The notes: generated by a model not told the origin, from the sequence alone. DNA of 40,509 nucleotides from Streptomyces sp. NBS 14/10 (GCF_002224125.1 NZ_NCSM01000038.1:20753-61261), one strand, 5' to 3'; counted from the stretch's first letter, positions 8,892 through 18,731 are shown. Numbers and translations: made by a program.

Positions 8892-11209
8892 ACACCCCTG
8901 CCGCCGCGCCCTGGCGTGACCCCGGCCTTTCCGACGACGCCAGACTCGACGCCTTGCTGGCGACGATGACGGTGCGGGAGAAGGTGGCCCAGCTGTTCGG
9001 CGTCTGGGTCGGCGTGTCCCCCGACGACGGGGAGGTCGCTCCGCACCAGCACGACTTCGCCACCCTGCCCGTGCCCTGGGACGAGTTGATCGGGGACGGC
9101 ATAGGCCAGCTGACCCGCCCCTTTGGCACCGCGCCCGTCGACCCGGTCGCCGGCGCCACCAGCGTCGCCAGGGCCCAGCGCGCCATCTTGGCCGCCAGCC
9201 GCCTGGGCATCCCGGCGCTGGTGCACGAGGAGTGCCTGACCGGGCTCGCCGCGTGGACCGCGGCTGTCTATCCGAACCCGCTGTGCTGGGGGGCGAGTTT
9301 CGATCCCGATCTGGTTGAGAGGATGGGCGCGCAGATCGGCGCCACCATGCGCCGCATGGGCATCCACCAGGGTCTGGCGCCGGTCCTCGACGTCGCCCGC
9401 GACCTGCGCTGGGGCCGCGTGGAGGAGACCATCGGCGAGGACCCGCTGCTCGTCGGCACCATCGGCAGCGCTTACGTGCGCGGTCTGCAGTCCGCCGGTG
9501 TGGTGGCCACTCTCAAGCACTTCACGGGCTACTCGGCCTCCCGCGGCGGCCGCAACCTCGCCCCGGTGCCCGCCGGACGGCGGGAGATCGCCGACGTGCT
9601 TCTCCCGCCGTTCGAGATGGCCCTGCGGGCCGGCGCGGACTCGGTGATGAACAGCTACGCCGACATCGACGGCGTCCCCGTCGCCGCCGATGCTGCGCTC
9701 CTGACCGGCCTGCTGCGGGATACCTACGGCTTCACCGGCACGGTCGTCGCGGACTACTTCTCCGTCGCCTTCCTGCAGTCGCTGCACCATGTGGCGGGCT
9801 CGCGGGTCGAGGCCGCGCACCTCGCGCTGCGCGCGGGCATCGACGTCGAGCTGCCCACCGTGCACTGCTACGGCGAGGAACTGGTCGCCGCGCTGGAGGC
9901 GGGGGAGATCGACGAGGGGCTGGTGGACCGGGCGGCGCGCCGGGTCATCGCCCAGAAGATCCGCTTGGGCCTGCTGGACCAGGACTGGAACCCCGAGGCC
10001 CCGGTGCTGGACGAGCGGGGCGAGGTGGCCCTCGACGACGCGGAGACGCGCTCGCTCGCCCGCGACCTGGCCCGGCGCTCGGTGGTGCTGCTGCAGAACT
10101 CCGGCACACTGCCGCTGCCGGCCGGCGGCAGGATCGCCGTGGTCGGGCCGCGCGCCGACACCGGTCAGGCGATGATGGGCTGTTACTCCTTCCCGATGCA
10201 CGTCGGCGTCCACCACCCGGACGTGCCCATGGGGGTCGACGTGCCGGGTCTGCTTCAGGTGCTGCGGGGCGACCCGGCGGGCTACGACATCACCTACGCC
10301 GAGGGTTGCCCGGTCCTCGGCGGTGACGACGCGGGCATCGAGGCGGCGGCACGGACGGCGGTCGCGGCGGACATCTGCGTGGCGGTGCTCGGCGACCAGG
10401 CCGGGCTGTTCGGCCGCGGCACCTCGGGCGAGGGCTGTGACGCGGCCAGCCTGCGCCTGCCAGGACGCCAGGAGGAACTCCTGGAAGCGGTCCTGGCCAC
10501 GGGCACCCCGGTGGTGCTGGTGCTTCTCGTGGGCCGGCCGTACGAGCTGGGCCGGCAGACCGATCGTCTGGCGGCCGCGATCTGCGGTTTCTTCCCCGGT
10601 GAGGAGGGCGCGGCGGCACTGGCCGACGTGCTGGCGGGCCGCGTCGACCCCACGGGCCGTCTGCCGGTCAGCTTCCCCCGCGACGGCGGCAACCAGCCGT
10701 CCACGTACCTGGCGGCGCCGCTCGGCCGGCGCACCGAGGTCAGCAACATCGACCCCACGCCGCTGTTTCCTTTCGGGCACGGTCTGTCGTACCACCCCGC
10801 CACCTGGTCGGTGGCCGAGGACGGCCCCGCCACCTGGGCGACCGACGGGACGTATGACGTCACCGTGACCGTCCGCAACGACAGCGCGGTGGCCGTCTCC
10901 GAGGTGGTGCAGGTCTACCTGCACGACCCGGTGGCCCGCGTCGCCCGGCCCGAGCACCTGCTGGTCGCGGCGGTGCGGGTGGACCTCGCCGCGGGCGAGG
11001 CGAAGACGGTCGTGATCACCCTGCACGCGGACCAGGCCTCGTACACCCATCCGGACGGCCGGCGTCGGGTCGACGACGGCGAGGTGGAGCTGAGGGTCGG
11101 CGCCTCCAGCGCCGACGTCCGGGCGCGCCTGCGGGTGACGATGGCCGGGCCGGTCCGCGAGGTGGGCTTTGAACGCGTCATGGAGGCGGCGGTCGCCGTC
11201 ACGTCCTGA
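8882..11209 (+). CDS. GH3-family beta-glycosidase (beta-xylosidase or beta-glucosidase)
   Basis: A 775-aa family 3 enzyme of standard three-domain size. The (beta/alpha)8 domain contains LKHFTGYSASRGGRN and the nucleophile region VVADYFSV (Asp291). The second domain follows from about residue 380 (ARRSVVLLQNSGTLPL), with GFFPGEEGAAALADVL and GRLPVSFPR. The C-terminal fibronectin-III-like domain includes FPFGHGLSY and TVTVRNDSAVAVSEVVQVYL. No signal peptide is seen, so the protein is probably cytoplasmic and completes oligosaccharide breakdown. GGAG lies 6 bp upstream of the ATG. GC at third positions is higher than in the GH39 gene and an IS5 relic precedes it, so it may have joined the locus separately. 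Substrate cannot be told from sequence alone. Confidence 0.93.
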   Translation: MSLNTPAAAPWRDPGLSDDARLDALLATMTVREKVAQLFGVWVGVSPDDGEVAPHQHDFATLPVPWDELIGDGIGQLTRPFGTAPVDPVAGATSVARAQRAILAASRLGIPALVHEECLTGLAAWTAAVYPNPLCWGASFDPDLVERMGAQIGATMRRMGIHQGLAPVLDVARDLRWGRVEETIGEDPLLVGTIGSAYVRGLQSAGVVATLKHFTGYSASRGGRNLAPVPAGRREIADVLLPPFEMALRAGADSVMNSYADIDGVPVAADAALLTGLLRDTYGFTGTVVADYFSVAFLQSLHHVAGSRVEAAHLALRAGIDVELPTVHCYGEELVAALEAGEIDEGLVDRAARRVIAQKIRLGLLDQDWNPEAPVLDERGEVALDDAETRSLARDLARRSVVLLQNSGTLPLPAGGRIAVVGPRADTGQAMMGCYSFPMHVGVHHPDVPMGVDVPGLLQVLRGDPAGYDITYAEGCPVLGGDDAGIEAAARTAVAADICVAVLGDQAGLFGRGTSGEGCDAASLRLPGRQEELLEAVLATGTPVVLVLLVGRPYELGRQTDRLAAAICGFFPGEEGAAALADVLAGRVDPTGRLPVSFPRDGGNQPSTYLAAPLGRRTEVSNIDPTPLFPFGHGLSYHPATWSVAEDGPATWATDGTYDVTVTVRNDSAVAVSEVVQVYLHDPVARVARPEHLLVAAVRVDLAAGEAKTVVITLHADQASYTHPDGRRRVDDGEVELRVGASSADVRARLRVTMAGPVREVGFERVMEAAVAVTS

Positions 11210-11286
11210 CGCGTCCGGTCCGTGGATGGCGGATCACCCTCACGAGGTGGGGCATCGAGGCCCCCAATCACAGGAAGCGATCGAAC

Positions 11287-13401
11287 ATGACAAGGACGTC
11301 AGACTCGACACGCTCGGTGAGTAGACGATGGAGGCGCAGGGCGGGCACCCTTGCGGCGCTCGGCGCCTGCGCCGTCATCGCATCAGCGCTCATTCCCCTC
11401 CAGGCGCAGGCCGCGCATCGGACGGTGTACTTCGCAGCGCCGGACGGTAAGGACTCCGGACACTGCGGCCAGTCGCAACCGTGCTCGCTCGAGCGGGCTC
11501 AGCATGTTGTCCGCCCGGCCGCCAAGCAAGGTGACGTGACCGTTCAGCTTGCCGACGGCACCTACCGGCTTTCCGAGCCACTCCGGTTCGGACCCGGCGA
11601 TGACGGCGGCGACCACACCATCCACTGGACCGCCGCCCCGGGTGCTCACCCCGTCATCACAGGCGCCTCGAAGGTCACCGGCTGGTCCAAGTCCCAGGCA
11701 GGGTCAGGCATCTGGGAGGCGAAGACCCCCAGCGGCCTCGACACCCGCCAGCTCTACGTGGACGGCGTGATCGCCCCTCGCGCCGCCATCCGCCTGGCCA
11801 ACGCGGACGTCACTCCCACCGCAACGGGTCTCACCATCAAGAACCCGACCCTGAGCTACCTCGCCACGCTCCCCGACCAGGGACGCATCGAGTTCGAGTC
11901 CCTCGGCGACTTCACGAACCGCTACTCGCCGGTCCAGAGCATCAGTGCCACCAAGATCACGATGGCGCAGCCGGCGTGGGACAACAACACATGGGGCTGG
12001 GACACCGTCCAGAACTCATTCCTGGCCGGTCCGAGCTGGTACCTCGACAACTCACTGAGCTTCCTCACCCAGGTCGGCCAGTGGTACATCGATCCGGGCG
12101 CCGGGAAGCTCTACTACAAGCCGGCGAACGGGGTCGACCCCAACCAGCTCGACATCGAGCTGCCCCGCCTGGAGACACTGATCAGCATCGGCGGGACCTA
12201 CGACGAGCCGGTGACCGGTCTTGCCTTCGAAGGCATCCAGCTCTCCGGAACCTCCTGGCTCGGCCCCTCGACCGACGGGTACGCGGATCAGCAGAACGGC
12301 CTCTTCATCAAGGGCGCCTACGACTACCGCCCCGCAGACGCCTTCACCAGTTGCTCGCGCGGCTGCGAGATGTTCGAACGAGCGCGCACCAACTGGTACC
12401 AGGAGCCCGCCGCCGTGCAGGTCTCCGCCGCCAGCCGCATCTCGTTCACCGGCAACACGTTCACCAACCTCGGCCAGTCGGCGCTGGGCGTCGGAAACGA
12501 CGCCAACGCCACGACGACCGGCGTCGGGCTGGGCGCCAGCGACATCGACGTGGTCGGCAACCGGTTCATGGAGGACAGTGGGCACGGCGTCGTGGTCGGC
12601 GGCGTACTGCCTGACGCGCACCACCCCAGCGACCCGAGGATGACCAACCAGAACATCCTGATCGCCAACAACACGATCAATCGCGTGGCGGTGGACTACA
12701 AGGACAACAGCGGCATCCTCAGCACCTATGTCACAGGCGCCCGCATCCTGCACAACGAGGTCGCCAACGTCCCCTATGACGGCATCGACACCGGCTACGG
12801 TTGGGGCATCAACGACGCCGGGGGGTCGAACGACTACGTCGACCGCGGCTACTACAAGTGGAACAGGCTCTACACGACGCCGACCACGCTCAAGGACAAC
12901 CGCGTCGAGGGCAACCTCGTGCACCACACGAAGGCACGCTTCGCCGACGGCGGATCGGTCTACAACCTCTCCGCCAGCCCGGGAACCGTGGTCGCCAAGA
13001 ACTACCTGTTCAACATCTCGGGAGTCGGCCTGTACCTCGACGAGGGCTCGCGCTCGATGACGTATGAGAACAACGTGGTCCAGGACGGTTCCTTCGTCTT
13101 CACCAACGCGTACAGCCTCCGCAACAACACCAGCGACAACGTCATCCGGAACAACTGGTACAACTCGGGCGGAGCCTCGACGCCGAACGCCGAGGCGCAC
13201 AACAACAAGCTGATCAACAACGTGAAGGTCACGGGCGCCAACTGGCCCGCGGGCGCACGAGACGTGATCTGCCAGGCGGGTGTCGCGCCGCAGTACCGGA
13301 CCTCGCTCAACGCGAACCAGTTCGGCTTCAGCGGGTGCGCGGTTGATTCACCGGTCGCAGCCGGCCTCGCCACCGCCGGAGATTCGGCCGTCAGCTCGTA
13401 A
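11287..13401 (+). CDS. Secreted right-handed beta-helix protein, ended by an early in-frame stop
   Basis: A 704-aa exported protein. The N-terminus has twin arginines (SRRWRRRAG), a hydrophobic core and a signal cleavage site near AQA-A, compatible with Tat or Sec export. The mature part opens with TVYFAAPDGKDSG, typical of parallel beta-helix enzymes, and contains the Asn-rich coils expected of the fold (SFTGNTFTNLGQSALGVGND, ILIANNTINRV, DNRVEGNLVHHT). It resembles the GH141/beta-helix group acting on pectin, xylan or fucosylated glycans, but catalytic residues cannot be assigned. The start has AGGAAG upstream. The frame ends at TAA (13399-13401), yet coding character continues in the same frame to 13947, so a C-terminal domain appears severed. 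Confidence 0.85.
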   Translation: MTRTSDSTRSVSRRWRRRAGTLAALGACAVIASALIPLQAQAAHRTVYFAAPDGKDSGHCGQSQPCSLERAQHVVRPAAKQGDVTVQLADGTYRLSEPLRFGPGDDGGDHTIHWTAAPGAHPVITGASKVTGWSKSQAGSGIWEAKTPSGLDTRQLYVDGVIAPRAAIRLANADVTPTATGLTIKNPTLSYLATLPDQGRIEFESLGDFTNRYSPVQSISATKITMAQPAWDNNTWGWDTVQNSFLAGPSWYLDNSLSFLTQVGQWYIDPGAGKLYYKPANGVDPNQLDIELPRLETLISIGGTYDEPVTGLAFEGIQLSGTSWLGPSTDGYADQQNGLFIKGAYDYRPADAFTSCSRGCEMFERARTNWYQEPAAVQVSAASRISFTGNTFTNLGQSALGVGNDANATTTGVGLGASDIDVVGNRFMEDSGHGVVVGGVLPDAHHPSDPRMTNQNILIANNTINRVAVDYKDNSGILSTYVTGARILHNEVANVPYDGIDTGYGWGINDAGGSNDYVDRGYYKWNRLYTTPTTLKDNRVEGNLVHHTKARFADGGSVYNLSASPGTVVAKNYLFNISGVGLYLDEGSRSMTYENNVVQDGSFVFTNAYSLRNNTSDNVIRNNWYNSGGASTPNAEAHNNKLINNVKVTGANWPAGARDVICQAGVAPQYRTSLNANQFGFSGCAVDSPVAAGLATAGDSAVSS

Positions 13402-13947
13402 TTCGGCCAGAGCGACAACGGATTCGGGATCGCGGCCGCCGGCGCCGACGTGTGGGGCGCCGGCGGCCAACACGACGACCAGTTCGGCTCGATCTACCAG
13501 GCCGGCTCGTTCAACGCCGACTCGAGCGTGTCCACCCGGGTCGTGTCCGTCAACGACGCCAACGCCTGGGCCAAGTCCGGGGTCATGGTCCGCAACGACA
13601 TGACCAAGGCGGGAGGGTCGGCCGGGTACGCCGTCGTCGCGGTCACCGCCCGCAACGGCGTCGTGTTCGAGTGGGACGCAAACGGCGACGGGTACCTGGA
13701 CACCGACGCCCGCGCCACCGTCGACTTCTACCGTCCCATCTGGGTGAAGCTCACCCGATCGGGCACTTCGTTCAACGCCTCGTACTCCTACGACGGTGCC
13801 AACCACGTCCCGATCGGACAGCCCGTGACGTTGGCCTCGGCCGCAGCCAAGCAGGACGCGGGCATCTTCTCCACCTCCCACGACGCCGCCCAGTCAGCGA
13901 TCAACCAGTTTGACTCCGGCGCCGTCACGACCGTGACGATGCCGTAG
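13402..13947 (+). pseudogene. Severed C-terminal domain of the beta-helix protein
   Basis: Directly after the TAA at 13399-13401 the same frame stays open for 181 codons to a TAG at 13945-13947. The translation (FGQSDNGFGIAAAGADVWG, then DQFGSIYQAGSF, VRNDMTKAGGSAGYAVVAV, WVKLTRSGTSFNASYSYDG) has high GC at third positions and looks like a DUF1349- or laminin-G-like carbohydrate-binding domain. Such domains often end secreted glycosidases. There is no ribosome binding site or start codon with a signal peptide, so independent secretion is unlikely. Either the TAA is a recent nonsense mutation or it is read through at low level. Sequencing error is the third possibility. Confidence 0.7.
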
Positions 13948-13962
13948 GCGCCGTTCACGGTG

Positions 13963-14083
13963 GGTCGACGACAGGCGCGGCGAGGTGCTCTGGAGCGCGC
14001 CGCAGACTGACAGTTCAGGTTCACGGACTCTGGCGGCGGGCGCATGAGAGGACCAGAGCACCAAGCGTGACCTGTCGTCGACC
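13963..14083. repeat. 121-bp element with 31-bp inverted ends (MITE-like)
   Basis: Two 31-bp arms (13963-13993 and 14053-14083) are inverted copies: the outer 13 bp (GGTCGACGACAGG) and inner 10 bp (GGTGCTCTGG) are identical, and the 8 bp between them differ. The arms are 59 bp apart and the element codes for nothing. The form fits a non-autonomous mini-element (MITE). No target duplication is obvious. A long hairpin ending transcription of the beta-helix gene is the alternative. Confidence 0.55.
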
Positions 14084-14190
14084 ATCCGGCCGTGCGGGGC
14101 GGGCGTTGCGGGTGCCGATACATCATCCGCGCAGCTCAGGCTGCTCTACCTTCTTGATCGGGCTGGTCCTCCCATTCGTAGGGTGAGGGC

Positions 14191-15400
<1,210 letters not shown>

Positions 15401-16384
15401 GGCATGGGGCGGCTTGTTCCAGGGCTCTGTGCGGGCGGTGCTCGTTGTAGAAGGATTCGTACTCGCGCAGGGCGTGGAGAAGATGGCTCTGGTTCCAGAT
15501 CAAGGTCCGGTCCAGGAGTTCCCTGCGGCAGGTCTGTATCCAGCGCTCCATGACCGAGTTCATCCGTGGTATCCGAATGCCGGTGGTGACGACCTTGAGA
15601 CCGGCATCGGTCATCAGGGCATCGAAGGGGGCTGTGAACTTGGAATCGCGGTCGCGGATGAGGAACTTCGCCTTGCTGTCCGCGTCCTCGAGGTCCATGA
15701 GGAGATTGCGTCCGAGCTGCACGATCCACTCCGCAGTGGGGTGTGCCGTGGCGCCGAGGACCCGGGTGCGGCGGGTGGCGTGCTCGATGACAGCGAAGAC
15801 GTACAGGCGCGCCCCCGTCAGCGTGCGGACTTCGAACAGATCGCAGGCCAGAAGAGCCTCGGCTTGGCTGCGGAGGAAGTCGGCCCAGGTGGTGCTCTGC
15901 CGTTCGGGTGCGGGTGGGATGCCGTTCTCGCGGAGGATCTCCCAGACCGTGGAAGCGGCGACCTTGATCCCCAGCACCGCGAGTTCGCCGTGGATCCGGC
16001 GATACCCCCACGAGGCATTCTCCCTGGCCAGCCGCAGGACCAGGGCACGGATCGACCGGATGGTGCGTGGGCGTCCACGTCGCCTGGGTACGCAGGTCAC
16101 GGCATGGCGCCGCCGTAGCAGCTCGCGATGCCAGCGCAACACCGTCTCGGGCGGACCAGCAGCAGAAGGTGCCGCAGTCTGTCTTTGGGGAGGTGGTGGA
16201 GCAGGCCGGCGAGGACGGCACGGTCGCTGTCGGTGAAGCTCGGCTTGCCGACCTGACGCTGCAGGACCAGCAGCTGGTGCCGGAGGACGAGGATCTCGAT
16301 GTCCTTGTCTCCGTCGCTCATCGGCAGGAGGCGTAGGAACGCCAGGGCGTTCGTCGTGGCGAGGTAGGCCAGGCGCAGGAGCAC
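15401..16384 (-). pseudogene. IS3-like transposase, frameshifted and truncated
   Basis: The N-terminus reads LLRLAYLATTNALAFLRLLP and then DIEILVLRHQLLVLQRQVGK from an ATG at 16384. Near 16150, within VRP-ETVLRWH, one base is missing and the sequence continues in another frame through a normal helix-turn-helix (ENASWGYRRIHGEL), AASTVWEILRENG and the DDE segments [17 protein letters not shown] and RMNSVMERW. The C-terminus after RALEQAAP is cut by copy 1 of the 1210-bp IS. Its VWEIL codons contain an intact, unoccupied target of the IS110 element. A relic of a related gene lies at 25211-25318. Confidence 0.8.
15933..15946. other. Unoccupied target site of the IS110 element
   Basis: GAGGATCTCCCAGA matches all 14 positions shared with the target reconstructed from the flanks of the IS110 element (38985-38992 joined to 40412-40419). 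On the gene strand it codes for Val-Trp-Glu-Ile-Leu of the transposase at 15401-16384. It is an independent example of the sequence the bridge RNA is predicted to recognise. Confidence 0.7.
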
Positions 16385-16615
16385 GACAGATCATGATGCC
16401 GCCGGGGCCCCGGCGGGTGAAGCACTTGGAGCGAATGACAAGGAGAGCCGAAGATCCGTGATCAGGCTCCCGACCTGCGTGGATGATTTATCGGCACCCG
16501 CAGGGCCGTGGAGATTCTGTGGAATCTGATTTGTCAAGTAGTTCAGTCTTTGCCCTGGTCGAGTGAGCAATAGTCGTTGAGTTCCCGTCCTCGTTCACGA
16601 CCGACCGGCATGTGG

Positions 16616-16632
16616 CTGAGCGTGACGCTCAG
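16616..16632. repeat. 17-bp palindrome upstream of the STAS gene
   Basis: CTGAGCGTGACGCTCAG has 8-bp perfect arms around a central G, about 100 bp before the STAS gene start. It could be an operator or a small hairpin. Apart from the terminal repeat of the older IS (to 16502), I see nothing else in 16385-16735. Confidence 0.35.
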
Positions 16633-16735
16633 GCGGAGCCGTGGCCAGGCGGATGAAGGGTGGACGGGACCGCCAGCCTGGAGTTTCCTCGGATGCAAGC
16701 CCTTGGCGGCTGCCTCGCGCCAAGGGGGCTCACGG

Positions 16736-17136
16736 GTGCAGGAGACGATCAGAGTGGACCGGAAGGCCACCGGACCCGACAACTGCCAGGTCGCGGTGTC
16801 GGGGGAGCTTGACCTTGTGACCGCCGCCGAGGTGCGCGAAGCACTCCAGGGGGCCGTCGGCGAGAACCGTGTCGTGGTCATCGACCTCGGTGGGTTGACG
16901 TTCTGCGACTGCACGGGGCTGAGCGCGCTGCCGGCAGCTGCCCGCACCGCTCAAGCCGGTGACGTCGAGCTGCGGCTCTGTGCCGTCTCGCATTTCCTCG
17001 CCGCATCCTGCGGCTGTCTGGCACACACAGTGCGTTCAGCATCAGAGGCACGGCCAGACATAGAGCGTGGCCTGGACCAGCACTACCGCCATCCGCTGCC
17101 CCGTCGGTCCCCACGGCCGGGCCTCCAGGTTGGTGA
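16736..17136 (+). pseudogene. STAS-domain anti-sigma factor antagonist, frameshifted
   Basis: A small STAS protein that would release a sigma factor by binding an RsbW-type kinase. The GTG at 16736 opens VQETIRVDRKATG, followed by VAVSGELDLVTAAEVREAL and VVIDLGGLTFCDCTGLSAL. This last block holds the phosphorylation-site region: the usual pattern is D-S-S/T-G, and here it reads DCTG. Near 16995 one base is missing: the annotated frame turns into an unlikely Arg-rich tail, while the +1 frame gives the expected ending HFLRRILRLSGTHSAFSI and stops at 17136. The gene is therefore broken, or the base was lost in sequencing. The opposing RsbW-like gene ends 27 bp away, the natural partner. Confidence 0.7.
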
Positions 17137-17162
17137 GCGCAGTCGGTACCGCCGCCTTGGCG

Positions 17163-17564
17163 CTACCGGGCGAGAAGGGCGCTTACGGTCTTGCCGCCGG
17201 ACGGCTGGCGGGTCACTGCGGTGGCACGGGCGAGGCGGTTGACCATGGGCCAGCCGAAGCCTCCGGTGCCGCCGTTGAGGTCGGGGGTGCGCATGCGCGG
17301 AGCCTGCGAGCTGGGGTCGTCGACAGCCACCTCGATGGTGTCGGGGTGGGCGGCCAGGCGGAGGGTATAGGTGCCGCCGCCGTGGCGTAGGGCGTTGGTG
17401 ACGAGTTCGGAGACGACCAGGACGGCGGTGTCGGCCGCTTCTGGGTCGACGGTCGGCTGCCGGAGGGCTTCGAGGAAGGCCCGGGCGGTCTCGCGCGCGT
17501 CGGCGACGGCGGTCGGGGAGCGGATGGTCGTGGCGCCGACGCACATCGTGTTCATCAGGTTCAC
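17163..17564 (-). CDS. RsbW-like ATP-binding protein (serine kinase anti-sigma type)
   Basis: A 133-aa single-domain GHKL ATPase (HATPase_c_2), the type that acts as an anti-sigma factor or phosphorylates STAS antagonists. The N box is ELVTNALRHGGG (about residues 53-64), followed by the ATP-lid region around DDPSSQAPR and the glycine motif GGFGWPMVNRL. Length is typical for the large Streptomyces family of stand-alone members. It converges with the frameshifted STAS gene on the opposite strand, and the two could be functional partners. Confidence 0.85.
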   Translation of the reverse strand: MNLMNTMCVGATTIRSPTAVADARETARAFLEALRQPTVDPEAADTAVLVVSELVTNALRHGGGTYTLRLAAHPDTIEVAVDDPSSQAPRMRTPDLNGGTGGFGWPMVNRLARATAVTRQPSGGKTVSALLAR

Positions 17565-17810
17565 CCTGGCCTCTGGCTCGTCAATGCCCGGTCCTGCCTA
17601 CCCGTCCCTCGTGCCCCGCCCAGCGCCCCTTAACCCGGCAGGGCCTGATTACCTCACCGTCGAACACGCGGAAATCTATGTCGGCCGGAGTAGACATTGG
17701 GTGGTGGTGTGGTTATGGTTTCTCTCGTAGCCGAGATCAGCAAGGCCCGGCAGAAATGAACTGCCGGGCAGCAGTACACGCAGTTGCAGTGCGCAGGACG
17801 GTGCGGTGGT

Positions 17811-17852
17811 GGAGTTCCGAAGCCAGAGCGGTTGCAGGACGGCGACGGGACT
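17811..17852 (+). repeat. 42-bp direct repeat, unit 1
   Basis: This unit (core TTCCGAAGCCAGAGC, then GCAGGACGG) recurs at 17977-18018 with about 36 of 42 positions matching once single-base gaps are allowed. The units are 166 bp apart in a non-coding region. Confidence 0.55.
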
Positions 17853-17976
17853 GACGACCGGACCGGGTGGCCCGCAGTGATCAGGGGCCGCCGTGAGCAG
17901 TACCCAGCAGTGAAGAGTGAGCAGCACCTCGGTGAAGGCGTCGGCTGCGGACGCGCGCACCGGGAAGTTCGGCAGT

Positions 17977-18018
17977 GGGGTTCCAAGCCAGAGCAGACGC
18001 AGGACGGGCGACGGGGCT
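17977..18018 (+). repeat. 42-bp direct repeat, unit 2
   Basis: This is the second copy (core TTCCAAGCCAGAGC, then GCAGGACGGGCGACGGGG). The mismatches are mostly single-base indels and transitions, as expected for an old duplication or two related RNA structures. Confidence 0.55.
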
Positions 18019-18295
18019 GGCTGCCGAAGAGTGGCGCTCTCACAGGCCACAGAGCAGTTCGCATCACCAGCAGTAGGTAAGTGATTGATCCCAGAGGGAA
18101 GAAACGGAGGAGCCAGGCGCCATCAGGATCGCCCGGGCGGAATCACTGAGCTCGGGTACCGCAGGACATCGATAGTGAGGTGGTCTCCGGTCAAGCAACC
18201 GCGATCCCCGCACCCCCGACAGCATTCAGGTCGGGTCTGCGGAAACAGAAGGCCGGCGCAGCACCAAGGTCGGCAGATGGTGTAGCAGTTCCTTC

Positions 18296-18327
18296 GGGGC
18301 CCTGGTGCCATATGGCACCAGGGCCCC
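18296..18327. promoter_or_regulatory. Perfect 32-bp palindrome before the MerR gene
   Basis: The 32 bases at 18296-18327 are identical to their reverse complement; the centre reads TGGTGCCATATGGCACCA. It ends 25 bp before the MerR start codon. With no loop it is a strong cruciform or dimer-protein operator. It could also act as a hairpin at the 5' end of the messenger or as a terminator of transcription from the long region upstream. Confidence 0.7.
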
Positions 18328-18352
18328 TCCAAGCGTTCCGCAGAGAGGTGCA

Positions 18353-18676
18353 ATGACAGCAGACGACTCGTACGACCGTCTCGATGACGACGACTACCCC
18401 GCCTACACCATGGGCCGGGCCGCCGACATGCTCGGCACCACCCAGGGCTTCCTCCGCGCCATCGGCGAGGCCCGCCTCATCACCCCGCTTCGCTCCGAGG
18501 GCGGACACCGCCGCTACTCCCGCTACCAGCTGCGCATCGCGGCCCGCGCCCGTGAACTCGTCGACCAGGGCACCCCCATCGAGGCCGCCTGCCGCATCAT
18601 CATCCTCGAAGACCAGCTCGAAGAAGCCCAGCGCATCAACGCCGAATACCGCCGGGCCGCCGAATCGGCGAATTGA
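18353..18676 (+). CDS. Small MerR/BldC-like DNA-binding protein
   Basis: A 107-aa MerR-superfamily protein. After an acidic N-terminus (DRLDDDDYPAY), a winged helix-turn-helix reads YTMGRAADMLGTTQGFLRAI, then LITPLRSEGGHRRYSRYQL. A short helical tail (IILEDQLEEAQRINAEYRRA) would mediate dimerisation. There is no effector domain. GAGAGG lies 5 bp before the ATG. Close relatives usually extend a few residues beyond AESAN, and IS sequence begins soon after the stop, so the last residues may have been changed by an insertion. The palindrome just upstream is a candidate binding site for the protein itself. Confidence 0.88.
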   Translation: MTADDSYDRLDDDDYPAYTMGRAADMLGTTQGFLRAIGEARLITPLRSEGGHRRYSRYQLRIAARARELVDQGTPIEAACRIIILEDQLEEAQRINAEYRRAAESAN

Positions 18677-18731
18677 GCGCGTAGCGCTTCAAAAAGTGTT
18701 CATAGCTGTGAGCTGGGGTGTCGTCGGGTCG

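Larger units (their letters stand above)
17565..18295. other. Long structured stretch without a clear gene
   Basis: About 730 bp separate the ATP-binding gene from the MerR gene and hold no convincing gene above 60 codons. It contains a perfect 9-bp stem with 7-base loop at 17745-17769 (GCCCGGCAG/CTGCCGGGC), a pair of 42-bp direct repeats (17811-17852, 17977-18018) and a 14-codon frame (MVSLVAEISKARQK, 17716-17760) whose stop lies in the stem-loop. A non-coding RNA or long regulated leader is plausible, but no known RNA class was recognised. Confidence 0.45.

Noticed and set aside
8852..11050. 732-codon open frame opposite the GH3 gene
   Set aside because: Same shadow effect; no domain and no ribosome binding site.
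17716..17760. 14-codon frame MVSLVAEISKARQK as a gene
   Set aside because: No ribosome binding site and no recognisable family; kept only as part of the structured non-coding region.
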